DNA from: Tenericutes bacterium MO-XQ
GTDB taxonomy: Bacteria; Bacillota_I; Bacilli_A; Acholeplasmatales; Acholeplasmataceae
Assembly (NCBI GenBank): GCA_002838185.1
Contig: CP017948.1
Coordinates: forward strand, 868,001 to 932,000
Length of the DNA: 64,000 bases
Direction: 5' to 3'
Shown: positions 17,301 through 24,207 of the stretch, piece after piece
How positions within the stretch are numbered: position 1 is the first letter of the stretch
Layout: each line of letters opens with the position of its first letter
Position numbers and translations under genes: made by a program
Notes under the pieces: generated by a model
Database searches by the model: none
What the model saw: the letters and a program-made list of their open reading frames with translations, nothing else
Told to the model about the DNA's origin: nothing

Positions 17301-18098
17301 ATTGGTATCATCACATTCAATAGTAATCAAAGAGATTTGATTATGAATAAAATTGATGAAGAGTTATTTAAAAAAAGTGTCCATCAAAAACGTTTAGAAA
17401 AAGAACTTTTTAGAAGTCATGATCAAGAAGATCAAAGTCTTTTTGTAAAAAACATCGAAAATGTTCAAGGTGATGAAAGAGATATTATCATCTTTTCCAT
17501 GGGTTATGCAAAAGATGAAACTGGTGTTGTTAAACGTCGTTTTGGATGGTTGAATCATGAAGGTGGACAAAATAGATTAAATGTTGCGATCACTAGGGCG
17601 AAAAAGAAAATATATTTTGTATCTTCTTTATATCCAGAAAACTTGAAAGTAGATGATTTGAGTGGTAAAGGACCAAAACTCTTAAAAGATTTTATGAGAT
17701 ATTGTTACTACATATCAACTCAAAAGCGTGATCTTGCCCAAGATGTGTTAAAGAGTCTTTATCAAAGAGAATCGATTACACAAACGGTGATCTTATCAAG
17801 TATTGCTAGTGAGATTAAACAAAGACTAGAACGTTTGGGTTATCATGTCGATCAAAATATTGGTATTGGTCAATTTAAAATGGATTTAGCCATTTATGAT
17901 GAAGAAACCAATCAGTATAAATTAGGTGTTATATGCACTTTAGAGAACAATTATGAAATAAACGCAAGACAATCCTTATATCATCAAGAAAGATTCTTAA
18001 ATGCTAGAGGATGGGACGTTATAAGGGTTTTTCATATGCACTGGTATGAAAATCCCAATCAAGTGATAAAATTAATCAAAGATAAGCTAAAAAAATAG
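14400..18098 (+). CDS. Large SF1 DNA/RNA helicase with C-terminal nuclease-like domain
   Basis: About 1232 residues. The helicase motifs appear in order: Walker A 'WGPPGTGKSQTITSL' (near residue 390), Walker B 'LVIFDEASQM' (near 817), motif III 'IAGDPKQLRPSS', motif IV-like 'HYRSKYQELIEFSN', motif V 'ENVQGDERDIIIFSMG' and motif VI 'LNVAITRAKKKIYF', as in Upf1/DNA2-like SF1B enzymes. The last 100 residues look like the Vsr/DUF559-type REase tail found on such helicases ('GQFKMDLAIYDEE…', 'ARGWDVIRVFHMHWYENP'), but the expected catalytic Glu in the G-I-E-C strand reads 'LGVICT', so the nuclease may be dead. Start TTG 14400 is preferred because GGAGTG is six bases upstream. Such helicases can be housekeeping or defence genes. 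Confidence 0.8.
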   Translation: MAIRNNQLLNHLEGLRNSIKDKLKSEGLNKNICTDNALEEMAKKKPERLSDFLAISGLDRDFLEMYAHLFLDVILSYTKKEVKKVKVSKSASFVLDRYKDRLTNISKTNPNLYMGSIVKLRSFDLYDETRFEDIQKFLSRKKDVYKLNTDQEDIFDRLTTLYRHMNKDYKELGTYHLYLGYPYVEGIFKQDNFPIKAPLAYMPIKLERNKKTYTLSFDVHKDIMINRDLLLAVSKAEKASIDQDMPDLNDLSNQTIERIILPFYEKHGLEIRHKKEISFMPYKNELKDDFLRSHHAKFDLKGYITFGRYQLYSSMLQKDMADIIANETYNELLEGLIDEQDLYADEKPLHVALSRDKIDESKLTYINDLNYSQEKVIEMIDKHKKMVIWGPPGTGKSQTITSLIANQVLRGQNVCVVSEKKVALDVIYHRLGGASTYTMFIDDASDKHKFYDQLNTFMSQHVPQRRHNNDVYQIEEQIKDIDHHFNEAIKLLYHKQFQYKPLAYFYDRYLKDKEIKDDLMPKQVYHLFKHYLGDVDFDQIEEIEKTFDKDKKLKAFMFYHKYLNKYRFFQKLETKISRSSFLQFNQFIKDLNLLHEKYDRAWIFKKRRLTNQFLNQHQMTLEFMTQKHSIDKRFLKTMIKDQKFSSEFTSYIKDLNKIKTNYEKLSENHLKFLDMMTFDDMFVSKEHPENYRTYMFNAYFTGFLEDFKARHQKYLFIIDAYEKKMDELKTLIDEKKHITQDSFEMTLFSHALDFSNTKRIMDIKRILESDKKPSVKAFFDLYQLELLSHVKVWLLTPEALSTIIPLKLNLFDLVIFDEASQMYVEKGIPAIYRAKKVVIAGDPKQLRPSSLGFGRIEEDDPFEEDEILKHVTYDAKSLLDLARYKYQEALLNYHYRSKYQELIEFSNHAFYDGKLMVSPNVDDPKEPPISYIYVKDGMFLKRSNEKEADAIITLLKKILKDKKDDQSIGIITFNSNQRDLIMNKIDEELFKKSVHQKRLEKELFRSHDQEDQSLFVKNIENVQGDERDIIIFSMGYAKDETGVVKRRFGWLNHEGGQNRLNVAITRAKKKIYFVSSLYPENLKVDDLSGKGPKLLKDFMRYCYYISTQKRDLAQDVLKSLYQRESITQTVILSSIASEIKQRLERLGYHVDQNIGIGQFKMDLAIYDEETNQYKLGVICTLENNYEINARQSLYHQERFLNARGWDVIRVFHMHWYENPNQVIKLIKDKLKK

Positions 18099-18127
18099 AA
18101 TATGGATTTAAACAAAGGAGTCTTTTC

Positions 18128-19279
18128 ATGGATATAAAAGAAAGATCATTAGCTTTGCACAAAAAACTAAAAGGAAAGCTATCAATTGAATCTAAGATAG
18201 ACATAAAGAATAAAGATGATTTATCTTTAGTATATACACCAGGGGTTGCAGCGAGCTCTTTAGCTATAAAAGAGAACAAAGAGATGTCTTATGAACTTAC
18301 TGGTAAAGGAAATACGGTTGCGGTGATTTCAGATGGCTCTGCTGTTTTAGGTTTAGGTGATATTGGACCACTAGCAGCCATGCCTGTCATGGAAGGTAAA
18401 TGTGCACTTTTCAAACAGTTTGCTGGAATCAATGCTGTCCCTATTGTTTTAGATACAAAAGATACAGAAGAAATCATTCAAACGATAAAGTTTTTAGCAC
18501 CATCATTTGGTGGTATCAATTTAGAAGATATTAGTGCACCAAGATGTTTTGAAATAGAAAATAGATTAAAGGACATGCTAGACATTCCTGTTTTTCATGA
18601 TGATCAAAATGGCACAGCAATTGTTGTTGGTGCAGCATTATTAAATGCACTTAGACTAATAAAAAAAGAAATTGATCACATCAGAGTTGTGATCAATGGT
18701 TCTGGGTCTGCAGGGATTGCGATTTCTAGATTTTTAATTGAACTTGGTGTTAAAGATATTGTGATGTGTGATAAAGATGGCATCTTAGATCCTGAAGATA
18801 ACAAGCTTAATTCAGTTCAAGTAGAGATGGCAAAAATTACTAATCCAAAACGTTTAAAAGGCGTTTTAAAAGATGCAGTGTGTTGTTCTGATGTCTTTAT
18901 TGGTGTGAGTGCCGGAAATGTCTTAAAAAAGGAATGGGTAGGTTTAATGAATAAAGATAGTGTTGTGTTTGCACTTGCAAATCCAACACCTGAAATTGAT
19001 AGAGAAGAAGCACTTGCTGGTGGTGCTAGAGTTTACGGAGCAGGTATATCTAATACACCTAATCAAATCAATAATGCTTTAGTATTTCCTGGTATTTTTA
19101 AAGGTGCTTTAGAAGCAAGAGTTAAGAATATTGATGTTGATATGATGAAGACTGCATGTTATGCACTTGCTGAGCTTGTAAGTGATGAAGAATTACATGA
19201 GGATTATATTATTCCTAGTGTTATTCATGAAGGTGTATCAAAAGAGATTAGCGAAGCTATAAAGAAAAATAGATTTTAA
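18128..19279 (+). CDS. Malic enzyme (oxaloacetate-decarboxylating malate dehydrogenase)
   Basis: 383 residues. It converts malate plus NAD(P) to pyruvate, CO2 and NAD(P)H. Visible: 'YTPGVAASSLAI' (the Tyr of the catalytic pair), 'GKGNTVAVISDGSAVLGLGD', 'EGKCALFKQFAGI' (catalytic Lys), 'FGGINLEDISAPRCFEIE' and 'FHDDQNGTAIV' (metal-binding Glu/Asp), and the nucleotide loop 'VINGSGSAGIAI'. This is the short bacterial form. AAAGGAG precedes the ATG. Together with the sodium-pumping decarboxylase at 21.9-25.6 kb it covers the malate/oxaloacetate to pyruvate steps. Confidence 0.92.
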   Translation: MDIKERSLALHKKLKGKLSIESKIDIKNKDDLSLVYTPGVAASSLAIKENKEMSYELTGKGNTVAVISDGSAVLGLGDIGPLAAMPVMEGKCALFKQFAGINAVPIVLDTKDTEEIIQTIKFLAPSFGGINLEDISAPRCFEIENRLKDMLDIPVFHDDQNGTAIVVGAALLNALRLIKKEIDHIRVVINGSGSAGIAISRFLIELGVKDIVMCDKDGILDPEDNKLNSVQVEMAKITNPKRLKGVLKDAVCCSDVFIGVSAGNVLKKEWVGLMNKDSVVFALANPTPEIDREEALAGGARVYGAGISNTPNQINNALVFPGIFKGALEARVKNIDVDMMKTACYALAELVSDEELHEDYIIPSVIHEGVSKEISEAIKKNRF

Positions 19280-19305
19280 ATAGACAGCAACAATTTAAAG
19301 TTCAG

Positions 19306-19328
19306 AAGCACTCTAAATGAGTGCTTTT
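19306..19328 (+). terminator. Rho-independent terminator
   Basis: AAGCACTC (19306-19313), loop TAAAT, GAGTGCTT (19319-19326), T tract. It ends the malic enzyme transcript. Confidence 0.8.
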
Positions 19329-19333
19329 AATAT

Positions 19334-19390
19334 GCTAATATATTAGCGATAATTGACAAAAATAATAAAAAGTGCTAAAATATAAGCACT
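19334..19390 (+). promoter_or_regulatory. hipBA promoter with two palindromes
   Basis: TTGACA (19353-19358), 17-base spacer, extended -10 TGCTAAAAT (TAAAAT at 19376-19381). A perfect palindrome GCTAATATATTAGC lies at 19334-19347. A second inverted repeat, AGTGCT (19371-19376) and AGCACT (19385-19390), brackets the -10 box. Both are candidate operators for the HipB-like protein (inference). The -10 ends only nine bases before the ATG at 19391, so the transcript should start about at the start codon. Confidence 0.7.
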
Positions 19391-19672
19391 ATGATAAATA
19401 AATTTGATATAAGTGATTTTGTACCTGTAATTACAGAACAACAAGTAAAAAGTGAACTTGCACATAGATTTAAACTAAGAAGAAAGGAACTTGGTATCAG
19501 TCAAAAAGAACTCGCTAAAAGATCTGGAATCAGCTATGCATCGATTAGAAGATTCGAGACTAGTGGAGAGATTTCACTATCAAGCTTGTTAAGAATAAGT
19601 ACTGTAATTGATTGTTTAGAGGATTTTAATGAACTATTTAAACATCCAATCATTAAGGATATTAGAAGATGA
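19391..19672 (+). CDS. HipB-like antitoxin (XRE family)
   Basis: 93 residues with an XRE helix-turn-helix at about 27-80: 'LRRKELGISQKELAKRSGIS' then 'YASIRRFETSGEISLSSLLR'. By gene order it is the antitoxin and repressor of the HipA-like kinase that overlaps it by four bases (ATGA at 19669). No ribosome binding site precedes the ATG and the promoter's -10 is nine bases away, so the message is probably leaderless. No other in-frame ATG exists upstream of the HTH. Confidence 0.85.
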   Translation: MINKFDISDFVPVITEQQVKSELAHRFKLRRKELGISQKELAKRSGISYASIRRFETSGEISLSSLLRISTVIDCLEDFNELFKHPIIKDIRR

Positions 19673-20769
19673 ATATAAATGTAAAAAGACTTACGGTAAA
19701 ATACAATCATAGAGTTGTTGGCTATTTAGAAGAATTGCCAAATAAAAAAATAGGGTTTCAATATGATAAAGAATGGATCAATGATGGTTTTTCTATATCA
19801 CCATTTTATTTACCATTAACTGATCAAGTATTTATATCAAAATCTGAGTATTTTGAAGGTCTTTTTGGTGTGTTCTATGATTCTCTACCTGACGGATGGG
19901 GTACACTTTTATTTAGAAGAATGCTTCAAAATAAAGGTATTAACTATGATAAAGTATCAATCCTATCTAAGTTATCATTACTAAGCAGCAATGGATTAGG
20001 TGGATTGACATATGAGCCTTCTCAAAGTGATCGTGACAATCATAATCATTATGATTTTGATGAGTTATCAAATGAGATTACTCAAATCTTTGAAAAACAT
20101 AAGGATACAGAAAACTTTGATTTAATATTTAAACTTGGTGGAGCGAGTGGTGGAGCAAGACCTAAAGCACATGTGAAAATTAATGATGAAGACTGGATTG
20201 TTAAATTTCCTTCATCTATAGATCCCAAAGATATAGGATTTTTAGAGTATCAAGCAAATGAACTTGCATTAAAATCAGGAATCAATGTTAATGAGTTTAA
20301 ACTGTTTCCATCAAATGAACATAAAGGATACTTTGCAGCAAAAAGGTTTGATCGAATCAACGGTAAAAGAGTTCATATGATTTCTCTTTCATCTGTCCTA
20401 GAAACTACACATCAAATACCAAACTTAGATTATTCACATCTCTTTCAAGTGATTCAACGCATTTGTATTGATCAAGAAAATATGTATGAAGCTTATAGAA
20501 GAATGGTATTTAATGTCTTATATGAAAACAAAGATGATCATGGAAAGAATTTTGCATTTATTTATGATGAAAAACTTAAAGGGTATAGGTTATCTCCTTT
20601 TTATGATGTGACAAAGACATCGATGAAGATGGAGCATGAGATGACTGTTTTAGGTGAAACCAAACCTAATGAAGAGGATTTGTTTGTAATTGCTAAGAAG
20701 TTTAAATTATCATCAAAAATCTGTGAAAATATAATTGAAAGTATTAAAAATGCTATTAAAAATCAATGA
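19669..20769 (+). CDS. HipA-like serine/threonine kinase toxin
   Basis: 366 residues. Order of features: N-terminal subdomain 1 ('YDSLPDGWGTLLFRRML'), the P-loop-like 'LGGASGGARPKAHVK', the 'DWIVKFPSS' strand with ATP-site Lys, 'AAKRFDR' and the catalytic loop 'ENKDDHGKNFAF' (Asp and Asn), then 'LSPFYDVTKT' (metal-binding Asp). HipA toxins phosphorylate aminoacyl-tRNA synthetases and cause growth arrest; the target here is unknown. Partner HipB-like gene overlaps upstream. Confidence 0.88.
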   Translation: MNINVKRLTVKYNHRVVGYLEELPNKKIGFQYDKEWINDGFSISPFYLPLTDQVFISKSEYFEGLFGVFYDSLPDGWGTLLFRRMLQNKGINYDKVSILSKLSLLSSNGLGGLTYEPSQSDRDNHNHYDFDELSNEITQIFEKHKDTENFDLIFKLGGASGGARPKAHVKINDEDWIVKFPSSIDPKDIGFLEYQANELALKSGINVNEFKLFPSNEHKGYFAAKRFDRINGKRVHMISLSSVLETTHQIPNLDYSHLFQVIQRICIDQENMYEAYRRMVFNVLYENKDDHGKNFAFIYDEKLKGYRLSPFYDVTKTSMKMEHEMTVLGETKPNEEDLFVIAKKFKLSSKICENIIESIKNAIKNQ

Positions 20770-20881
20770 AAGATAAGTATTTTACCAATTCGCTCTTTTA
20801 TTTTTTATATAAATAGTGTATGATTTATTTAAATAAAGTTATCTGGGGAGTTTAGCATTACAACTTAGAACCAACATGTGA

Positions 20882-20906
20882 AAAGACACTCCTGTGTCTT
20901 TTTTTC
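20882..20906 (+). terminator. Rho-independent terminator
   Basis: AAAGACAC (20882-20889), loop TCCT, GTGTCTTT (20894-20901), followed by T residues. It lies about 110 bases after the HipA stop. Confidence 0.8.
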
Positions 20907-20918
20907 TTAAAAGTAATA

Positions 20919-20932
20919 TTGATTGTTCTATA
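20919..20932. repeat. Left arm of 14-bp inverted repeat
   Basis: TTGATTGTTCTATA. Its exact reverse complement lies at 21749-21762, so the two copies face each other around the two unknown genes between. Confidence 0.7.
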
Positions 20933-20948
20933 CAAAAAAGGAGAAAAA

Positions 20949-21383
20949 ATGAGTAGTTTTGATGAAAGTAAAAAAAGAACAATAGATGGTTGTTCGAAAC
21001 AAGGAATGAACTTCCAAAATTTGATCAAAAAAAAATTTGTTGAAAACGTAAATTTCAGTAATGCAGCAAATGAGAACAATAACGAAGAAAATAACAATTT
21101 TCTACAAGAGATTTTTAGTTTTTTTGGGAACATCATTATATCACTTACAAGCGATTATACAACACAAGTTCATACAACAACTTCATTGGAAGATCTAAGG
21201 GAAGCTTTAAAGATAGATCTTCAAAATGTAATAAATCAGTTTAATCTAGATATTGATGAAGCAGTGAATAAGCTTTTAAGGGATACATTAGTAAAAATAG
21301 AAAATTCTGGATTTTTAACAGAAATTATTACTAATCCAGAGATTTCAAGTAGAAGTGCAAAAAGGGAGTTTGAGAAATTATGA
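20949..21383 (+). CDS. Unknown soluble protein of a two-gene cassette
   Basis: 144 residues, hydrophilic, with an Asn/Glu-rich linker (about 43-55) and a helical C-terminal half. No family recognised. ATG 20949 has AAAGGAGAA just before it; a start at 20919 would lie within the inverted repeat. The stop overlaps the next gene's ATG (ATGA at 21380). The pairing of a soluble and a small two-helix membrane protein next to HipBA would fit a toxin-antitoxin or defence cassette, but nothing in the sequence proves this. Confidence 0.6.
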   Translation: MSSFDESKKRTIDGCSKQGMNFQNLIKKKFVENVNFSNAANENNNEENNNFLQEIFSFFGNIIISLTSDYTTQVHTTTSLEDLREALKIDLQNVINQFNLDIDEAVNKLLRDTLVKIENSGFLTEIITNPEISSRSAKREFEKL

Positions 21384-21739
21384 GTCAAGAATCAAAAGAA
21401 AACAATTGGCAAATAATACTACTATTTTTTGGTATAATAGTATTTTTACAAACAGATTTAGTTAAATCATCAGTTGATTCAAATGACACTTCTGCCTTAT
21501 TTGGTATAAATCTATTTACTACGATATTATTTATATTGGTAACTCTAGCAATTTATGCAACTATAAAAAAAGCAAATTTTATATTAAAAGGCTTCAATAA
21601 GATATTTAAGTTGAAGTGGAGTAACGAACATATAGACAGTTTATCTAGAAAAACAGATAATTTCATATTATATATAGTAAACTATGTTTTTGTATTCTTA
21701 TTGATTATCTTCACTATAGGTGCACTAGTCGTATTATAA
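21380..21739 (+). CDS. Unknown two-TM membrane protein
   Basis: 119 residues with hydrophobic segments at about 11-25, 42-61 and 95-117. A basic, soluble loop separates the second and third ('KKANFILKGFNKIFKLKWSN'). No family recognised. It overlaps the preceding gene by four bases and is followed ten bases later by the right arm of the inverted repeat and a terminator. Confidence 0.6.
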   Translation: MSQESKENNWQIILLFFGIIVFLQTDLVKSSVDSNDTSALFGINLFTTILFILVTLAIYATIKKANFILKGFNKIFKLKWSNEHIDSLSRKTDNFILYIVNYVFVFLLIIFTIGALVVL

Positions 21740-21748
21740 ATTAAAAAC

Positions 21749-21762
21749 TATAGAACAATCAA
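21749..21762. repeat. Right arm of 14-bp inverted repeat
   Basis: TATAGAACAATCAA, the exact reverse complement of 20919-20932. Confidence 0.7.
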
Positions 21763-21764
21763 AA

Positions 21765-21822
21765 AAAAAGAGAAACTATTAAACGATTTGACAATAATCT
21801 TATCATTAATAGTGCTCTTTTT
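21765..21822 (+). terminator. Long terminator hairpin
   Basis: ACTATTAA (21775-21782) pairs with TTAATAGT (21806-21813), and the outer AAAGAG/CTCTTT extends the stem, followed by T7. It is placed between the two convergent transcription units and may serve both. Confidence 0.65.
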
Positions 21823-21896
21823 TATTTTTCAAAATTCAATTATTTCATTAAATTGAATTATATTGAATTTCTATACCTTTAACAAGTGATACTCTA

Positions 21897-22412
21897 TTAA
21901 TAACTAAATGAATCAACACTATTGATTATCTCGTTGACAATTTTTTTCTTATTAAACCATTTATTTTTATAAAAAAGTAAAGAAGTAGCAATTCCTTCCA
22001 ATTTAGGAGGGAATTTTTTTTGATTTACATTAATCCCAAAACCTATAATTACAGCTAATACTTCACTACCCATAATAATAGATTCAACTAAAATACCTGC
22101 TACCTTTTTCCCATGAATCATTAGATCATTTGGGTGTTTAATTGTTATATTATCACAATACTCAGATAAGGAATCTTTAAGCCACCCAGCAGCTAAAAAA
22201 GGCATCTCTTTGATATCTATATCATTGATGCCTTCTTTTAGTAATATGGAAAACATAAGTGAGTCTTTATCTCCATACCATACATGATCCCCTTGTCCTC
22301 TACCTTTTGCTTGATAATCAGCAGAGACAACAGTCATATGATCAAGTTCTTGGTAATGTTTTTTTAAATAACTATTTGTTGAATCTATTTCTTTAAAATG
22401 TATATGTTTCAT
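21897..22412 (-). CDS. birA: Biotin--protein ligase, catalytic domain only
   Basis: 171 residues. It activates biotin as biotinyl-AMP and attaches it to the lysine of the carrier protein encoded two genes upstream. Visible: 'FKEIDSTNSYLKK', the biotinyl-AMP loop 'AKGRGQGDHVWYG' (variant of GRGRxGRxW), 'IKHPNDLMIHGKKVAGILVE' and 'VIIGFGINVN'. There is no N-terminal DNA-binding domain, and the C-terminal SH3-like domain normally found after about residue 175 is missing, which is shorter than most relatives. It starts one base after the oadB stop, so it is the last gene of the operon. Confidence 0.88.
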   Translation of the reverse strand: MKHIHFKEIDSTNSYLKKHYQELDHMTVVSADYQAKGRGQGDHVWYGDKDSLMFSILLKEGINDIDIKEMPFLAAGWLKDSLSEYCDNITIKHPNDLMIHGKKVAGILVESIIMGSEVLAVIIGFGINVNQKKFPPKLEGIATSLLFYKNKWFNKKKIVNEIINSVDSFSY

Positions 22413-22413
22413 G

Positions 22414-23574
22414 TTAGAAGAACATTAAGAATAATCCAGCAGCAATCGCAGATCCAATCACACCAGCAACATTAGGTCCCATCGCATGCATTAAAAGATA
22501 ATTGTTTTGATCAACTAGTTGTCCTTCTTTATGGACAACTCTTGCTGCCATAGGGACTGCAGAAACACCAGCAGCACCAATCATTGGATTAACTTTACCT
22601 TTAGTAAGTTTACACATCACCTTACCACCTAAGACTCCAGATGCAGTTGCTATTGCAAATGCAAACAATCCAAGACCAATGATCATTAAAGTTTCAAGTC
22701 TTAAAAAGCTTGTGCCTGCTGTAGTTGCACCAATCGATAATCCTAGTAGTATCGTAATGATATATAATAATGATTCTCCAGCTGTTTTAGTTAAATTAGG
22801 AACCACTTTAGATTCTTTAATTAAATTACCTAACATAAGCATACCAATAATTGGAGCGGAAGAAGGAATGAGTGTCATACAGATGACACTAACAATGATT
22901 GAAAAAGAAATCTTTTCAATTTGTTTAACTTCTCTTAATTGTTCCATCTTAATGGCACGTTCTTTTTTTGTCGTTAACATTCTAATAATTGGTGGTTGAA
23001 TCATTGGGACTAATGCCATATAAGAGTATGCTGCAAGTGATATTGCACCAATTAAATGGGGTGCAAGCTCACTTGATAAAAGAATAGATGTTGGTCCATC
23101 TGCACCACCAATAATACCGATAGAAGCTGATTCTGCTCCACTAAAGCCAAGGAGTATTGCACCTAAGAATGTAATAAAGATTCCGATTTGTGCAGCAGCT
23201 CCTAAAAGCATTGATTTTGGATTTGCAATTAAAGGTCCAAAATCAGTGGTTGCTCCAATGCCTAGGAAAATTAAAGGTGGATAGATTCCAAGTTTAACAC
23301 CATAATATAAAAAGCCTAATAAACCCTCGTATGTTGTTTTTTCGATACCATCAACAATGGTTCTTGTTTCTACAAACATATTGGTATTTGGGATGTTTAC
23401 AAGTAACATCGCAAATCCAATAGGGATTAATAAATAAGGTTCAAATTTTTTAAATATTGCTAAATATAGTAACGTCAGTGCGATAAGTATCATTACAAAG
23501 TATTTCCAACCATCGGGTTGGAAAAAGAAGTAGAGTCCTGTACTCTTAAAAAAGTCAATAATTGCATCAAACAT
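22414..23574 (-). CDS. oadB: Na+-translocating decarboxylase beta subunit
   Basis: 386 residues, about nine to eleven membrane helices. It is the sodium channel and carboxybiotin decarboxylase of the OadB/GcdB/MmdB family. The family hallmarks are present: 'FLGIGATTDFGPLIANPKSM' (conserved Asp in helix IIIa), 'SIGIIGGADGPTSILLSSEL' (region IV), and the C-terminal 'GPNVAGVIGSAIAAG'. It starts three bases after the biotin carrier gene. Confidence 0.93.
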   Translation of the reverse strand: MFDAIIDFFKSTGLYFFFQPDGWKYFVMILIALTLLYLAIFKKFEPYLLIPIGFAMLLVNIPNTNMFVETRTIVDGIEKTTYEGLLGFLYYGVKLGIYPPLIFLGIGATTDFGPLIANPKSMLLGAAAQIGIFITFLGAILLGFSGAESASIGIIGGADGPTSILLSSELAPHLIGAISLAAYSYMALVPMIQPPIIRMLTTKKERAIKMEQLREVKQIEKISFSIIVSVICMTLIPSSAPIIGMLMLGNLIKESKVVPNLTKTAGESLLYIITILLGLSIGATTAGTSFLRLETLMIIGLGLFAFAIATASGVLGGKVMCKLTKGKVNPMIGAAGVSAVPMAARVVHKEGQLVDQNNYLLMHAMGPNVAGVIGSAIAAGLFLMFF

Positions 23575-23577
23575 GTT

Positions 23578-23904
23578 TTATCCAATCACTAACATCAGTT
23601 GATTGATTTCAACTTGATCATTTTCTTTGATTAAGAGTTGTCTGACATATCCATCAACTGGACATAAGATATCATTTTCTAGTTTCATTGCTTCTAAAAC
23701 CATTAAGACATCACCTTTTTTAACAGTACTGCCTACTTTGACATTAAGTGTCGTGATCTTGCCTTGCATAGGGGCTAAGACATTGGTTTTAGATTCTTCT
23801 TTAGGTTCTTGTTTTTTTAAGACAGGTTTAGATTCTATTTCTTCAATACTTTCTACTTCAACTTCGTATTGTTTACCATTAACATTTATTTTATAGAGTT
23901 TCAT
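23578..23904 (-). CDS. Biotin carboxyl carrier subunit of the decarboxylase
   Basis: 108 residues. A biotinyl domain with the biotinylated lysine in 'LEAMKLEND' (usual EAMKM, here EAMKL) follows a short N-terminal part and a Lys/Glu linker ('VLKKQEPKEESKT'). In many Firmicutes this domain is a separate gene, as here, rather than the tail of OadA. ATG 23904 has AAAGGA six bases upstream; ATG 23919 lies before that site and is less likely. Confidence 0.92.
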   Translation of the reverse strand: MKLYKINVNGKQYEVEVESIEEIESKPVLKKQEPKEESKTNVLAPMQGKITTLNVKVGSTVKKGDVLMVLEAMKLENDILCPVDGYVRQLLIKENDQVEINQLMLVIG

Positions 23905-23918
23905 GTGAGATCCTTTCA

Positions 23919-24206
23919 TTAACCTTTAATTTCTTTGATTGAGACGATGCGAACATCTTTTTGAATTTCATTGTAATAATCGATGGATGCGACTAGTGCT
24001 GCAACCATCATATCTTCATCCTTAATATCAGATAAAGATATTGATTTTTTAATGGGTGTGATTTCTTTAGGTGCTGTCACTTTCTTTTCTATGACTAAGT
24101 ATTTTAATAAACTGATTGATAAAGCTACAAATCCTAAAATAAGAAAAACAACAATGATACTAAATAGTGAGATGAGTAGTCCATCTGATAACGTATTATA
24201 AATCAT
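23919..24206 (-). CDS. oadG: Decarboxylase gamma subunit (OadG-like)
   Basis: About 95 residues: one N-terminal membrane helix ('LLISLFSIIVVFLILGFVAL') and a soluble tail ending 'VAALVASIDYYNEIQKDVRI', the form typical of OadG in Firmicutes. The subunit stabilises the alpha-beta complex. Start ATG 24206 follows the oadA stop by one base; ATG 24218, which overlaps oadA, is possible. Confidence 0.85.
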   Translation of the reverse strand: MIYNTLSDGLLISLFSIIVVFLILGFVALSISLLKYLVIEKKVTAPKEITPIKKSISLSDIKDEDMMVAALVASIDYYNEIQKDVRIVSIKEIKG

Positions 24207-24207
24207 C

